Shown: positions 32,285 to 44,344 of the stretch, in pieces
How positions within the stretch are numbered: position 1 is the stretch's first letter
Layout of the letters: the number at the start of each line of letters is the position of its first letter
DNA from: Microdochium bolleyi
Taxonomy: Eukaryota; Ascomycota; Sordariomycetes; Xylariales; Microdochiaceae
Reading direction: 5' to 3'
DNA: 64,000 bases
Assembly (NCBI GenBank): GCA_001566295.1
Contig: KQ964262.1
Location: forward strand, 434,001-498,000
Program-made: the position numbers and the translations under genes
Notes under the pieces: generated by a model
What the model saw: the letters and a program-made list of their open reading frames with translations, nothing else
What the model was told of the DNA's origin: nothing
The model's database searches: none

Positions 32285-34094
32285 TCATTGCTTCGACGTC
32301 CCCATCCACCCAGAAAGAGCCCAGTACTGGCCTGGGCCGGCGAATCCACCGTCTCCTTGAGGATGAACCTGCTGCCGGTATCCCTGGTGCACTCCTGATC
32401 CTCCGGCAGCCTCTTCCTCATCAGTCCCTCCCGCCACAGGCCGATCGGGTCTCCCTCGCTGCCTGCCATGTGACGGCCCTGTCAGCGCCAGGTTATTTCT
32501 CCGGCGATTCTGCTGCCCAGCACCGTTTGCTACCCACGCCGCCGCCGCCGTGTCCGCCGCCACGGAAGCCCAACTCGGCGAGAGCGACATGGACATGGAC
32601 TCGAACGCGGGGATGTCGGACCGGAACTCGGGCCAGAGCTGGAACATCTCCTCGCCCATGGTGAAGGCGCGGAGGTCGCTGATGCGCTCCTGGAACGTCG
32701 GCGAGACGTTGTACCGCCCTGTCTGCGTGCTGCGCGTGTAGCAGTCGCGGAACTCGAACGGCCACAGAAGGCGGAACGACTTGTTGAAGGTCGTCCAGAA
32801 TCGGTTCGCGCAATAGCGATGCGGGTGGAAGACGAAGCGTTCGCGGACACCGGGCCTGTTGTTGTACGAAGTGGTTGCGGTCAGTTTCCGGGGTTGTTCG
32901 AAGGCATGAAGTTGCTCAGAGCCCGCTTAGGCTCTGTGTATTATTGTAGGGTTTCAAGCGAGTACGTACCATGTGAAGTAGTCTGTAGCGGCAGAATGTG
33001 CAATTGTCTGCGATGGCCTGCGTTGAGAAAGCTTGTTGTTAGCTTCGGCAAAGGGATTGTAGGTTTTGCAGTCATCATGATTCTCCATACCTGGCAATAT
33101 ACCAATCCGGTAACCTCGACCGCCGCTCCAGCGTCGTGTCAGCATGAGACACAAGCAAGGAGTGCATGGTCCTCATGATAGCCAGTCGCTCCGTGTCGCC
33201 GAGGCTGGCAAACAGCGTCTCGTCAATCCGCCGTAGCTGCTGCCAGGACGGGGGCAGTGCGCCGCCTAGGCTCTGCGCAGCGGCGTCCCAGCTCTCCGCA
33301 ATGGCACGCACGGGGATGTCTTCGGCCAGTGCGTCCTCGATCTCGCTGATCTCACTCGACCACGGTATCGGCTCGGCGAGTGTCTCGCTCGCGAAACGCC
33401 ACATATTCAGCGGGCGTGTCTCGCTGTCGGACGGCCTTGGAGGAGCACACTCGCATGGCTCGCTAGTCGATGACGACTGATAGTCCGATTTTGGGCCAAG
33501 AAACTGTTGAGGCGGCAGGTTGAACGATGCCATCGGCACAAGCGTCGAGTCTGGCATAAAAAGATCCCCAGCTCCGGCACCAGTAATCTCCTCGAGTGCG
33601 CCTGCAAGCCAGGCTGCGTCCGAAAAGTCGTCCGGGACATGCGAGGATGACATCGGAGTATCAGTCACAAACCCGCCAGTGGCGGCTACCGATGCTGCAT
33701 CGCCCGCTGGCGAAGTATCCTCTTGCGGTGTCTGCCCCTGATTTGGAGCCAGATCTCGACCAGGACTCTCATATGATGCCGTCGCCGTGAGCAGCGGGTG
33801 GCTCGTCTTGACGACCCGATTGATGGTGCGGAGAGCCTGAATAAGCCGGTCCCGATCCGCGACAGCCTCGTCACGCTCCTTGAGCAGGGTCTGGAGCTGG
33901 GCCGAGGTGCCCTGCTGCTCGAGCAGGTTCTCGAGATAGGCGATGCGGTTCTTGGTTCGCTCCCTGAGCATCCGCTGGCAGCGGCGATCCTGCTCGCGTT
34001 TCTTTGCGCGACGGGCAGCGGCTGTTGCCGTGGCCGTGGTGGCGGCATTGCCCTTGCTGGCGGCGACCGAGGGCACTGAGGGTTCTGAAGACAT
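32285..34094 (-). CDS. bZIP transcription factor with DUF3425-type C-terminus
   Basis: Exons 34094-33091, 33017-32970 and 32855-32285 give about 540 residues. The basic region and zipper are at the N-terminus: RRAKKREQDRRCQRMLRERTKNRIAYLE, then leucine heptads through LENLLEQQG...LQTLLKERDEA...LIQALRTINRVV. The C-terminal region has the DUF3425 pattern of fungal bZIPs: LPDWYIARPSQ, then HSAATDYFTWPGVRERFVFHPHRYCANRFW and LLWPFEFRDCY. The third exon was chosen because only that acceptor restores TW-PGVRERF. The tail after about residue 455 is low-complexity, so the true stop or a further intron there is uncertain. It is a nuclear regulator, divergent from the P450 at 34798. Confidence 0.82.
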
Positions 34095-34797
34095 GGCGGC
34101 CGAGGAGGAGGTCCGCGAGGGTGAGGTACGACGTCGTGGGGAGTCTGCCGGGGTCACTATAGGCTCGCCGCCGCGGTGGACTACGACACTGACGTTGCAA
34201 GGACGAGGGAGAACAAGTGGAGAGGCCCGGGCCCAGTGACGCGAAGTTTGCGGGGGCACACGCAGCCTCACGCTCTACCCCTGAGAAGGCTAGCCCAAAC
34301 TTTCTCCGAGACACTCTATTCCAGAAATGGCCATTGGACAGACTCTGGAGATCCCTTCGCAGGCTCGAGCGGCCGTTCCGCGAGGTCCCCGCACTCGACA
34401 GTCTCCTCGGCACTCTCCCCCGCGTCCTTCCCCAGGTTTTCTTGCCGTTGTGGGCACTACAACCCTGTCTAGACTAGGATTAGCCGTCGAGTCAGGCCTC
34501 ACTGACAGAGAAGAGGGATCTACCAAGCTGCCGGGAATGGTTCTGACTGCGGGGGACGCCAAGGTCTGTCTCCAACTGCCAGCGGGGAGAGTGTCGTTGT
34601 CGTATCGACGCACCAAGGGCAGTCACGACGCTGTCAGAAAAACTCGAGCCCACTCTAGCTCGTACCAGAGTTACCACGCACATGATATATACCCCTTGTC
34701 CTGCCTGCTTTTCACTGGCAGATTCGTGTAGTTTGCCACACTTTGCTTTTTCTCGTCGCGAAGTCCGAGACAACCTATCATTACCAGTCCAGCAGCC
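34095..34797. promoter_or_regulatory. Divergent promoter between bZIP and P450 genes
   Basis: 703 bp shared by the bZIP (-) and P450 (+) genes. A TATATA box lies at 34686-34691, about 110 bp before the P450 ATG. Divergence of regulator and enzyme makes direct control plausible. Confidence 0.5.
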
Positions 34798-36891
34798 ATG
34801 CCCGTCTTCAGCCTCGAGAGCCCTTTGGCACAGGGTGTCGCACTTCTGTTAGGCTCTGCCGCACATATCCTCCTGTTCCGTTATGGCGAGTGGCACCTAT
34901 CCACCATCAAGATCCTCCTGAGTTACATCGCCGTGCAGGCCGCTGCGATCGCGGTTCTTCCCAAACTTGATGCTCCCTTCGGCACCGATGGCTCGCATGT
35001 CGCGGCGGCTCGAATTGCCGCAACCCTAGGGTTCCTGTGGTCGGCGGGCGTGTTTGGAAGCATGCTCGTGTATCGTGGATTCTTCCACCGGCTTGGTCAT
35101 TTCCCTGGCCCATTCGTCGCCCGCTTCACCAACTTCCATATCACAATATTGTCAGCCAAGAAGCTGCATCTCTACGAGGAGATTGAAGCCTTGCACAAGA
35201 AGTACGGCGATATTGTGCGCGTCGGTCAGTATCCTCCCTACTGACCTCAGGCTCTACGTTCAGGTGAGCAGTCTGCTAACCCTGGCCACGATAATCAGGT
35301 CCCATGGAGCTCTCCATCAACAATGCCGAACTATTTGCGGCCATCGCGGCGCCGAACTCGGTCTGCACCAAGGGTGACTGGTACGATGTGCTGCACCCGA
35401 TGCGCTCCCTGCAAGGCGTCCGGAATAAGTCCGACCATATTCCGCGCCGCAAGGTTTGGGACCGCGGCTTCAGTGCCAAGGGTAAGCCACCACCACTTCT
35501 CCCACATACCACAAGCGACACAACGTCCAGCAGGATCTTAAATTGCTGACTGTGTCCTCCCACAGCCCTCCGTGACTACGAGCCCCGCGTGACAGGCTAC
35601 ACATCGCAGCTCCTCGCCAAGATCGCTTCGTCGGCGGGCCAGCCTCTGAACGCGACCGACTGGTTCAACTTCTACAGCTTTGACGTCATGGGCGACCTCG
35701 CCTGGGGCAAGTCGTTCAACATGCTCCGCGACGGCGTCAAGCACTACTTCATGACAACCCTGCACGCCGACATGACGAGCATCGGCATCTTCACGCACCT
35801 GATATGGCTCATGCCGCTATTCAAATCGACGCCAATCCTGAACGCGAACCATCTGAAGTTCTGGGGCTGGGTGAATTCGCAGGTCGAAGACCGGCGGAAG
35901 GTATGCTCGGGCTTTCCATTAACTCAACAGCGACCGATGAAAAGGGGGCCTATACTGATCTTGTTCCTGTGATAGATGAAGCCAGACAGGCCTGATGTCT
36001 TCTCGTCGCTGCTCGACGACTACGAGAGCAAGCCGCGGACCGCAGGGGAGAGGATCAACCTCACCGGCGATGCCTACCTGATCGCCGTGGCTGGGAGCGA
36101 CACGACCGCAGCCGTGCTCACCTGTCTCTTCTTTCACCTCGCCACGGACCCGTCCGCGCTCAGGACCCTGCAGAAAGAAGTCGACGCCGCTTACAACGCC
36201 GCCGGCACGGACACGACACCAGACTCGGTGGCGCTCGGCAAGCTGGAGTACCTCAACGCCGTCATCAACGAGACGATCCGGCTCCACCCGCCCGTGCCGT
36301 CTGGCCTGCAGCGGTTGACGCCGGCCGAGGGGCTGAAAGTCGGGGATGTGTTCATCCCGGGTGACACTATCGTGCAGGTCCCCTCGCATACAATCTTCCG
36401 TGGTACGTCTTGTCACTCCAGGATGCAGGCGGCATTATCACCACCTTTGAGTGACTGCAAGCCACTGATCATTGTACTTTTCCAGATGAGCGCTACTTCG
36501 TCAAGCCGGACGACTTCATCCCCGAGCGTTGGACCGACAAGCCCGAGCTCACCAAGAATGGCAGCGTGTTCGCGCCCTTTGGCTACGGTAAGCTTCCCGT
36601 CCAGCATTCCTCTAACATCTACTCCCTCTTCCTGATCCAGGGGTGAAAACACATGAGAAAACCGGCATGGCTGACTTTTTTGGTCTTGGTGGTTTTGCAG
36701 GTCGTTACTCGTGCATCGGCAAGCAGCTCGGCCTCATGGAGATCCGCTACGTCACGTCCGAGATCGCACGTCGGTACGACGTCAAGCTCGCGCCGGGCCA
36801 GTCGGCGCAGGCGTTCCTCAAGGGCAAGCGCGACACCTTCACGCTGTCGCTAGGCGAGCTGAATCTTGTGTTTGACAAGCGGTCTATATGA
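34798..36891 (+). CDS. Cytochrome P450 monooxygenase
   Basis: Six exons (34798-35224, 35299-35481, 35566-35900, 35976-36402, 36486-36587, 36701-36891) give 554 residues. The N-terminus has several hydrophobic segments (about 10-27, 35-55 and 70-92) before FFHRLGHFPGPFVARF, as in the multi-helix class of fungal P450s. The I-helix motif is AGSDTTA (354-360), ExxR is ETIR (414-417), and PERW and FAPFGYGRYSCIG follow, with the heme ligand at Cys496. PVPSGLQRLTP matches P450s that act on hydrophobic metabolites or aromatic compounds. Substrate is unassigned. A bZIP regulator diverges from it, and an MFS exporter-type gene lies 0.8 kb downstream. Confidence 0.92.
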
Positions 36892-37681
36892 AGGAGTGGT
36901 CCCCGACATTGTTTTTCATAGTTTCCGTTCGTGGTCTTAACGAGAGAAATCTCCATGGTTGGGTCCGGGATTGCCTGTGGGATTATGCGAAATTGCAATC
37001 AAGTACAATTATCCCTACTGACTTGGCTCCTGTTTGAATCTGGCCTAGTTTGGGCTGGCTACAAATGTCAAAATGCTCGGGTGAAGAGCTCACCTGTGTG
37101 AGAACACCATGACGCCTCGACCGGTTCGAGCTGTCAATTTTCCTCTTTACCTTGAGCGACAATAGACACATAAAGTCCGTCTCTGATCTACGCAGACTTT
37201 CAAAGACAGCGGGGATGGCAAGGAGCACGGCCGAGTGGTGCTGGACCAGCGGTGTTGTTGGCAGCATATCCTGATCTGGCTCCATGCTGATGATGTGGGG
37301 GGTTCACTCACTCACAGACAGAAAAAGGACCCCTGCTGTGGCACTGTGGACTGTGAATGCACCATGGATGCTTGCTCGGCTGACCCTCTCAGAATTGCGG
37401 ACCAGCCCCTCCGACGGGACACAGCGACTTCGGCTTCGGCTTCGCTCCCGGGGCCCGGCCTTGTCTTGACCGCACCGTGCAGGCTGCGAATCCGGGGGTC
37501 GGTCAGCCACCAGCCTGCAGGACAGTCGAGGGGCTAACCATAAAACCACAGAACCCCCGTGACTCAGAGATAAAACCCCGTGCTTGACCTGACGGGTTCA
37601 GTCGTGACGTTTTCCAACCTCTCGCCTTCCCGCGCCAGGACTCCGGATTGCAAGTCCCGGGCATCTCCCTCCACCGCAGCC
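36892..37681. other. Intergenic, MFS promoter
   Basis: Spacer between two same-strand genes, P450 and MFS. No gene is seen. Confidence 0.5.
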
Positions 37682-39642
37682 ATGGACCGTATCGACGAGA
37701 CCGCGCCCTTACTGTCAACGCCTGCTGCTGCCGTGGCGCCCCCTCCACCCTCGGCGCCGACGGGAGAGGGGCCGCACCATAGCCAGCATCACGGCCACTC
37801 TCACGACGAGGGCTGCAATGGCGGGCAACCAGACGCCGTCGCCAGCAAGCCCAACATGGCCGTCATCTTCCCGGCTGTCGCATCTGGAGTATGCTACTCT
37901 CTGACCCCTTTCACAAAACACCCATTCTTCTTTCTCGTCCCCGGGAACCTTATCTCTTAGCCTCCAGACTAATGCAGCCTCCCAGATCTTCCTCGCCGCG
38001 GCCGACGGGACCATTGTGCTCGTCAACTACGCCACCATCTCGAGCGAGCTCAACGCGCTCAACAAGGCCCAGTGGATCGTCACCATCTACACCCTTGCCG
38101 TCGCCTGCTTCCAGCCCCTCTACGGCAAGCTGTGCGACATCTTCGGCCGCAAGGCCTGCCTCGTCGCCGCCTATGTCCTCTTCGCCCTCGGCTGCCTCGC
38201 TTGCGGCATGTCCACCACCATCGAGGGCCTCATCGCCGCCCGCGTCCTCCAGGCCGTCGGTGGCAGCGGCCTCGGTACAATCATCTCTATCCTCCTGACC
38301 GACCTCGTCGCTGAGGAGGACCGCGGCGTCTGGCAAGGCCTGCTAAATATTGTGTACCTCTTCGGTGCGAGCATCGGCGCCCCCGTGGGCGGGTTCCTCG
38401 CCGGGTCCATCGGTTGGCGGTGGTCCTTCATCGGCCAGGTCCCGCTGTCGGTACTGGCCATCTTTGTCATCGTTATTTGCCTGCCCGACGACACGCAGAG
38501 CACCATGAACAGCAACAACAACGACAACAACAATAGCGACAGCCAGGCGTCCACCCTCCTCGCCAAACTCCGCCGCATCGACTTCCTCGGCTCAGTATCC
38601 CTCATCGCCACCATTGGCGCGTTCCTCTTCGCGCTCGACCGCGGCGGCAACGTCTCCTGGACCGCCCCGGAGTTCTACATCCCCTTGCTCATCTCCGCCG
38701 TCACCCTGCCGCTCTTCGTGTACATCGAGCTCCACGTGGCCCCGGAGCCCGTGATGCCCCCCTCGGTCATCTTCGCCCCGGGCTTACTGCCAGTGTACAT
38801 CTACGCGTCCATGGTCTTCTTCTCCATCATCGGGCTCGAGTTCACCCTCCCGCTCTACTACCAGGCCCGCGCGGGCCTGAGCCCGCAGCAGGCTGCCGTG
38901 TACCTCCTCCCCGCTATGGTGGCCGGCACGAGCACCGCGCTGGTCACGGGGTTCTGGCTCCGGCGCAGGGGCCAGTACTACTACGCGCTGCTGTTCGCGT
39001 GCGCGTGCCAGGTCGCCGGCGCCGTGGTCGTGTGGCTGTTCTCCGGCGGCTTTGGGGTCGGGGAGGCGGCGGCGGTGCTGGTCGTCGGGCAGGTCATCTC
39101 GGAGCTTGGTGTCGGCAATGTTGTCGTCTCGGCACTGATTGCCGTTAGTAAGTGATGTTTTTCGAAAAGTTATCTTCTGTTGACCGACCCTTCCGTGTTT
39201 TTGACCTCCCCACCCCTCTCCCAAGACATACGCTGATGTGCGGAAAACAACAGTCAACATCGGCTCCAGCGCCAACTCGGCCCTGCAGATCGCAGCCTAC
39301 TACTCGATCCGCAACATGGGCTCCGTGCTCGGCGTGACGGCCATCTCGACCGTGATCCAGCAAGGCTTGCGAGACCTGCTCGCGTCGGAGCTGGGCGGTC
39401 CCGGCCGCGGGGGCTCCGCCGACGAGGTGGACAAGATCGTCGAGGAGGTCCGGCGGTCCCTGGACGTCCTGCGCACGCTGGACCCGGAGGTCGCGCGCAT
39501 CGTGCGGAGTTGCTACGGCGCCGCGATCAACCGCGGGTTCCTGCTCGTGCTGGGCGTCGCGGCGCTCTCGGTCGTGCCGCTGGTGTTCATCAAGGGGGGC
39601 AGGGTGGCGAGGAGGAAGGAGCAGGAGGCCGAGGGGGAGTGA
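37682..39642 (+). CDS. MFS transporter, 14-helix exporter type
   Basis: Exons 37682-37888, 37986-39147 and 39254-39642 give 585 residues. The cytosolic N-terminus carries a His-rich stretch (HHSQHHGHSHDE). The transport domain begins at IFLAAADGTIVLVNYATISSEL, the helix-1 D-x-T-IV motif of DHA2 drug:H+ antiporters. GKLCDIFGRKACL (loop 2-3) and GSGLGTIISILLTDLV (helix 5) follow, with GASIGAPVGGFLAG (motif C of antiporters) and a WRWSF turn. The layout suits a 14-helix exporter or a vacuolar basic-amino-acid (VBA-like) transporter. Its position after the P450 suggests export of a metabolite, but no substrate can be named. Confidence 0.88.
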
Positions 39643-40234
39643 AGCGGGTGTGCTGGTGGTTCGGGTGGTGCATGGAGGTTCGACCTGCTGCGCTGATCCA
39701 ATTTGGCGACACAGGACGAACGAGCAGGCGTACGAGTACGACGAAGATCACGCAAGGAAAAAGCCGGGTGCATGCGCAGAAGGAACTATAAAAGCATGGT
39801 TGGGGTCAGTAACACAAAATTGGCTTTCATGGTTTTTTTTCATAGCGACGCGAGCATACGGAAGGGCCAGAACCGTAGTTTAGATGCACACATCATAGAG
39901 CATATATATATCACGGTCAAGGGAGATGGAGTTTGCGTGTTTATTGTTTCTTGGTTCTCTACATTGCAAGTTCTTGCTAGCTGAGTTTGTGAAAGTATGC
40001 TACCAATGCCAGAGGCAGACTACATACCACATGGAGCGCGGATGATTACAGACCTGGCCAGCATGCTGGATTTAATCTGGTCTCGTTCCGCGTTTCTCTA
40101 AGGTTTCCCCTTGGCGACATAGTTCTTGGGCCTTGGGAAGAGCTCATCAGGTCCGTGATATCCAGCACATTAGGATGCCCACCACGACCTTGTGCCAGTC
40201 TGACCAGCAGACAGCAGTGTTTAGGTGTATGTGT
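39643..40234. other. Convergent 3' intergenic region
   Basis: AT-rich spacer between the MFS (+) and LPMO (-) gene ends, with T and AT runs near 39832 and 39900. Nothing is recognised. Confidence 0.5.
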
Positions 40235-41104
40235 TCACGCCTCGAAAACCTTTGCAGACCTTATAAACCAGTGATTGTCAGCATACAGGCACCTCCCCTC
40301 GCGCCAATGACAGAAAACTTACCGTCTACCACTGCACTGTCTCGGCTTCCTAGGCCGATCGCTCGTGCTCTGCACATCCGGGCCCGGGTTCGGGTACACC
40401 ACATCGTACCCCTCGTCCACGCACCAGCCGCTTCCCGGGATGTTAGCCACGAAGATATTCGGGCGGGCACTGAACGCGACCTTGGGAGGGTTCATGGCGG
40501 CGGTGTTCTTCTTAATCGTCACCGCCGCGCAGTCCTGGTAGAACTCGCGGTTGCCGATGCGGTTGTTCCACGACCAGCTGAAGACGGCTTTCCCCGTGGG
40601 CGCGTCCGCGGGGATTCTAAACTCGTAGGACGCGCCGACTTTGGCGCAGCCGCCGATGATGGACTTGATGACGCGGAAGGTGGCGCCGCGGTCGTAGGAC
40701 AGGGAGATCTGGCAGGAGCCGCCACTGGTTCGTGGAGATGGGTGTTAGTAAGTTGTTCTGATCTGCATCCACGCTCACACAGCAATTGAACAACTGGATC
40801 ACTGAACAGGAGAGGGTGGAAGGACTCACGCGTGATCGGCACCGCCGTTCTGCATGACCATCTTGTACTTCTTGCCCTGCTTGTAGGCGCGGACCGGGGT
40901 GCCCGCTTTGGAGTCCCAGAACTTGGCGACGGCGCCCTTGCAGGGCACCTGGCTCATCGAGCCGATGGGGTTGTTGATGTTGTAGTCGATGTTGGTCCAG
41001 TCCGAGTTTGGGTTCTCGGGTGACGAGATGGGCACCGGGTCGATGATGCGCATGTGCGCGGCGGCCAGGCCGGCGGCGGCGAGGACGGTGACGAGGAGCT
41101 TCAT
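40235..41104 (-). CDS. Secreted lytic polysaccharide monooxygenase, AA11-like
   Basis: Exons 41104-40830, 40724-40323 and 40259-40235 give 233 residues. A 16-residue signal peptide (MKLLVTVLAAAGLAAA) precedes His17, which becomes the N-terminal copper ligand. The second histidine-brace residue is His91, in GADHAGGSCQISLSYD. WSWNNRIGNREFYQDCA matches the C-terminal motif of AA11 enzymes, including the axial tyrosine. Such enzymes oxidatively cleave chitin or related polysaccharides outside the cell. Paired cysteines (VPCKG, GSCQ, GGCAK, QDC, GWC) fit a disulphide-stabilised core. No carbohydrate-binding module is present. The last exon is only 25 nt. Exact AA family should be checked, as other fungal LPMO families share these features. 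Confidence 0.82.
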
Positions 41105-44100
41105 CTTTGTTTCGTGACTGGTTTGGGAAAGTAATGAAAAGAGTGTTGTGTGAACTGCGTCGTATGATGCTAAGCGTTGACGACGAGGGGTGAGGTGGAC
41201 ACTGTTGTAGGTCTCAAAGAGAGTGGAAAATCCTTTCAGGACGGAAGGAGTGTGGTTGAACGAGAGTGGGGGAGTCAGGTCGAGGAGGAAGTCGTCCCTG
41301 GGCAGATTGAGTAATGTCAGATGAGGAGGACTGTCTTTAGGCCGTGAACCAGTTGTGATGCTTCCGTGAGGTGCCAGTAAGTATGTCTGTACGGTTTGTG
41401 GGAGTCCTTACCTTAGCAGTCAATGCTGGTGCCAGGAAGCCGTCTGGGATGAGTGATTGCGCAGAACGGGGAGACGGCGTGAGATATCTGCAACAGTATA
41501 TAACTGCGGCTCTCAAGAACTTCCAGCTCCTTGGCACGTCATCAGACCACCCTTCCGCCCCATCCCTGTGGCAGTTCCAGGGCGGCATCGCGGCTCTTTG
41601 TTCGTGGCTCAGGGCTCACCAGGCTTGGCCCAGGGGCACCCTCGTTCTCGAGGGCGCCCTTCCGCGCCTCACTCTGAAGTCAAAATGGTCGCGCTAAGGT
41701 CTTTTCACGCCGAGCGACCGCTCGCCTCGTGCTCCAGACCCAGCTGGCGCAGGTGGCGCTCTCGCACCAAAGTGAGACAATGTCTCGAACGCGCGGGACA
41801 CGCGTGGGCGGCAGGATCATACGGCACTCCTACTATTGATCTCGCCATGCCTCTGCTTGGGGAAACATGCAATAGAAACGATTGAATCCCATAGCTGACC
41901 TGGGTCGTCTTCTATGTCAGTCATTTCCCCTGTCTCCATAGTGTTGTACGTACCACTGGTGTAACAGCCCACAACTGCACTCGCTGTCTATGTAGTATGG
42001 CACAGTTTGCACGCTCTGCATCGGTAGTCGTACCGTCGCTGCCGTTGGGATGGTCCATCTATGTTGGCGAGGCTTCCTAGTTTTCCAAGTAGCATGAGTC
42101 AACGTGCACCGGGACCAGTCCTGCTTCAAAGCTGACGTTGGAAGGCTGGGAACGAGGCGGCGTCCTTCACACGTGGGTGCGAACAAAGCGGCCCACTTCC
42201 CCCATGAGGCAACGCCTTTAGCCATCTTGTCTCACCCGCCCGCCTGGCAAAGAGCCTGGTCTCCCTGAAAGCACGCGCGCGTGTCTTCAACGTTGGATAA
42301 TTCGCCACAGTCCACAACACCAAGGTCGCGGTCTGGATGTTACTCGCTGCAAAACTCGAACGTGACCTCATCAGAGGCCATGCTCACAGTCTCCAGCAGA
42401 TGGCTATCTGCTCCCACTGTTATTTCTCGGCTATGCACGCAGACCCAAATGATTCTCTTCAACGTCCTTGATCTTTCTCGAGGTTTACCCGTAGGTGTAG
42501 CTCAATGGTGTGTGTATGGAAAGCGCTGGTCCTGCGGCATCACCTGTTCGCGTTGGCGTCGCCGTTTCCCCGGCAAGCTCAGGGCCGTTGATGTCTTCTG
42601 TGGCACTGACGAGAGAACGCTGGCTCTATCTTGCTTCGCAGCCAGGTAGCTGAAGAGTACAGGCTTTGTCGGGGGCTTCGAGACAATCCCGTCCTTTGTT
42701 CGCCGGTCGCTACTGACGTGAATAACCTGACAGCCTTCAAGGGTCCTCGCTCAATGATGGATGACTTGGTCAGAACCATGAGCACAAAGCGTCAGCTGGG
42801 TTTATACACGACTTCGGTTGCATAATAACACTCTCATAGATACAGGCATTCGTCCCAGTGTGAATACTCTCAGTTCCTCGTGCCAGAAGGAATTGCCCTG
42901 TCGTGTTACGAGAATCCAGCATACTGTACAAGGACGCTAGAAGAGGCGTTCCACACGCTGCAGAAGACCAAGATTCACAAGTTGAGGGCGGCCATAGTGA
43001 CGCTTGGCCTGGTACTATAATTCAACCTAGATTCAATGTGTTTAATTGCTATGGATGTTTTTCCTTTAACCTGTGTTTCCTTACATACCGCTGGCAGTCT
43101 GCTGCAAAAATCTGTTGTCTCACCACCATCCCAGCTTGGGTTTTGTCCGACCTCCCTGTTGGCATATATGTGCTCCTTTCGCCGCTCGGCCATGAACCAG
43201 GTCTAGCTTTGCGTTCAGGGTTATCGACTGTCTTCTGCACTGTGTTTGCGGAAATCAAGGAACATTATCTGTGCTGAGCGGACTTCGAACTCGTCACTAA
43301 TTCCGAATTCGCCGCAGCAGTTGACGCAGCAACACATCTTTCTGGGCCTCTCGGCGATGAACCCGTTGCATTCTCAGCTGACTCCCGCTTCATGCGATCC
43401 GCCATTTTCTGGAGAGACCAGTTTTCCTTTACTCCTTCCCTCACAATTTTAGAAAGCTCGCTGTTCAGCTTTGACGACATTCCCTTTCGAAATAAGCCTA
43501 ATTTCTTGTGATGTGCTCGTAGGTCCAAAGAGCTCGCTCTTGCTTGTGGCCCTTTCGCGTGCGTTTTGAGCTTACGGTGGAAGTTGAGGAGGTGATGGTT
43601 TGGCCTATTGTGCTGTGTAGTATTTGGGACCATGGATATTGATGATGGCCAGTGAAGAAGCAGAAACCTAACAACTCGACTCTGGGATGTGCAGATTTGT
43701 ATATTCACTAGACTCAGCGCTAGAAGCGCTGATCAGGGATCTCACATTGTTATATCCTTTGCACTTTGACATGGTGGAACGGAGCCAACACTGCAAAGAC
43801 CTCGAATTGACTACAAAGGAGCAGCACTACGAGGATTGAGGCAAGAAACACTAAACCACTCCAAGTTTCCAAACACGGGAGGGCCTTTCTTCTATCTAGG
43901 ACTTATAGTGCTTTGTGAGGCTCATGCTCCCTTTGTTTGTTCTCGTGTGACCGACGTTTAGGCGAGCAACATCACTTGGCCTTTGTCGTCCAAACACGAC
44001 TTGACTATGCGCATAACAACAAAGAGAACAACCTGTAGGAACAGGCCGGAGCCAGAGGACAGACTTCTTCGCTCGCATGCACCATGTCCAGTAAATGTAT

Positions 44101-44344
44101 GCCCAGGTGCACAGCGATGCACGCATGCCACGTGACCAGACCTAAAATAGCCTTCCACAATCAGCCCGCAGCGACGTGAGTCAGGTAGTGGAACGAAACC
44201 TCGCGTGTTCTTAACAACAGTAATTATGGAAAGAAGAGGTAAAAGACAGCTGAGCATGCCTGAATGAAGAACTTGCCCGTCTCACAGACTGCAGTTGACC
44301 ACCACACGCGGAAGCAGCAGGGGGCGCCATCATGCAGAGCTGGA
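41105..44344. other. Gene-poor 3.2-kb region
   Basis: The left part is the LPMO promoter (TATATAA at 41497-41503). The rest has balanced base composition and only short frames. One minus-strand frame at 43265-43630 has a helical, charged look but no homology that I recognise. No transposon ends or terminal repeats are seen. Confidence 0.45.
43265..43630 (-). CDS. Possible small basic hypothetical protein
   Basis: An open frame of about 121 residues from an ATG at 43630. The N-terminal half is basic (His/Lys/Arg-rich) and the middle is amphipathic (LNSELSKIVREGVKENWSLQKM). No signal peptide, domain or intron is seen. It may be a chance frame in a gene-poor region. Confidence 0.2.
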   Translation of the reverse strand, partial: VPNTTQHNRPNHHLLNFHRKLKTHAKGPQARASSLDLRAHHKKLGLFRKGMSSKLNSELSKIVREGVKENWSLQKMADRMKRESAENATGSSPRGPERCVAASTAAANSELVTSSKSAQHR

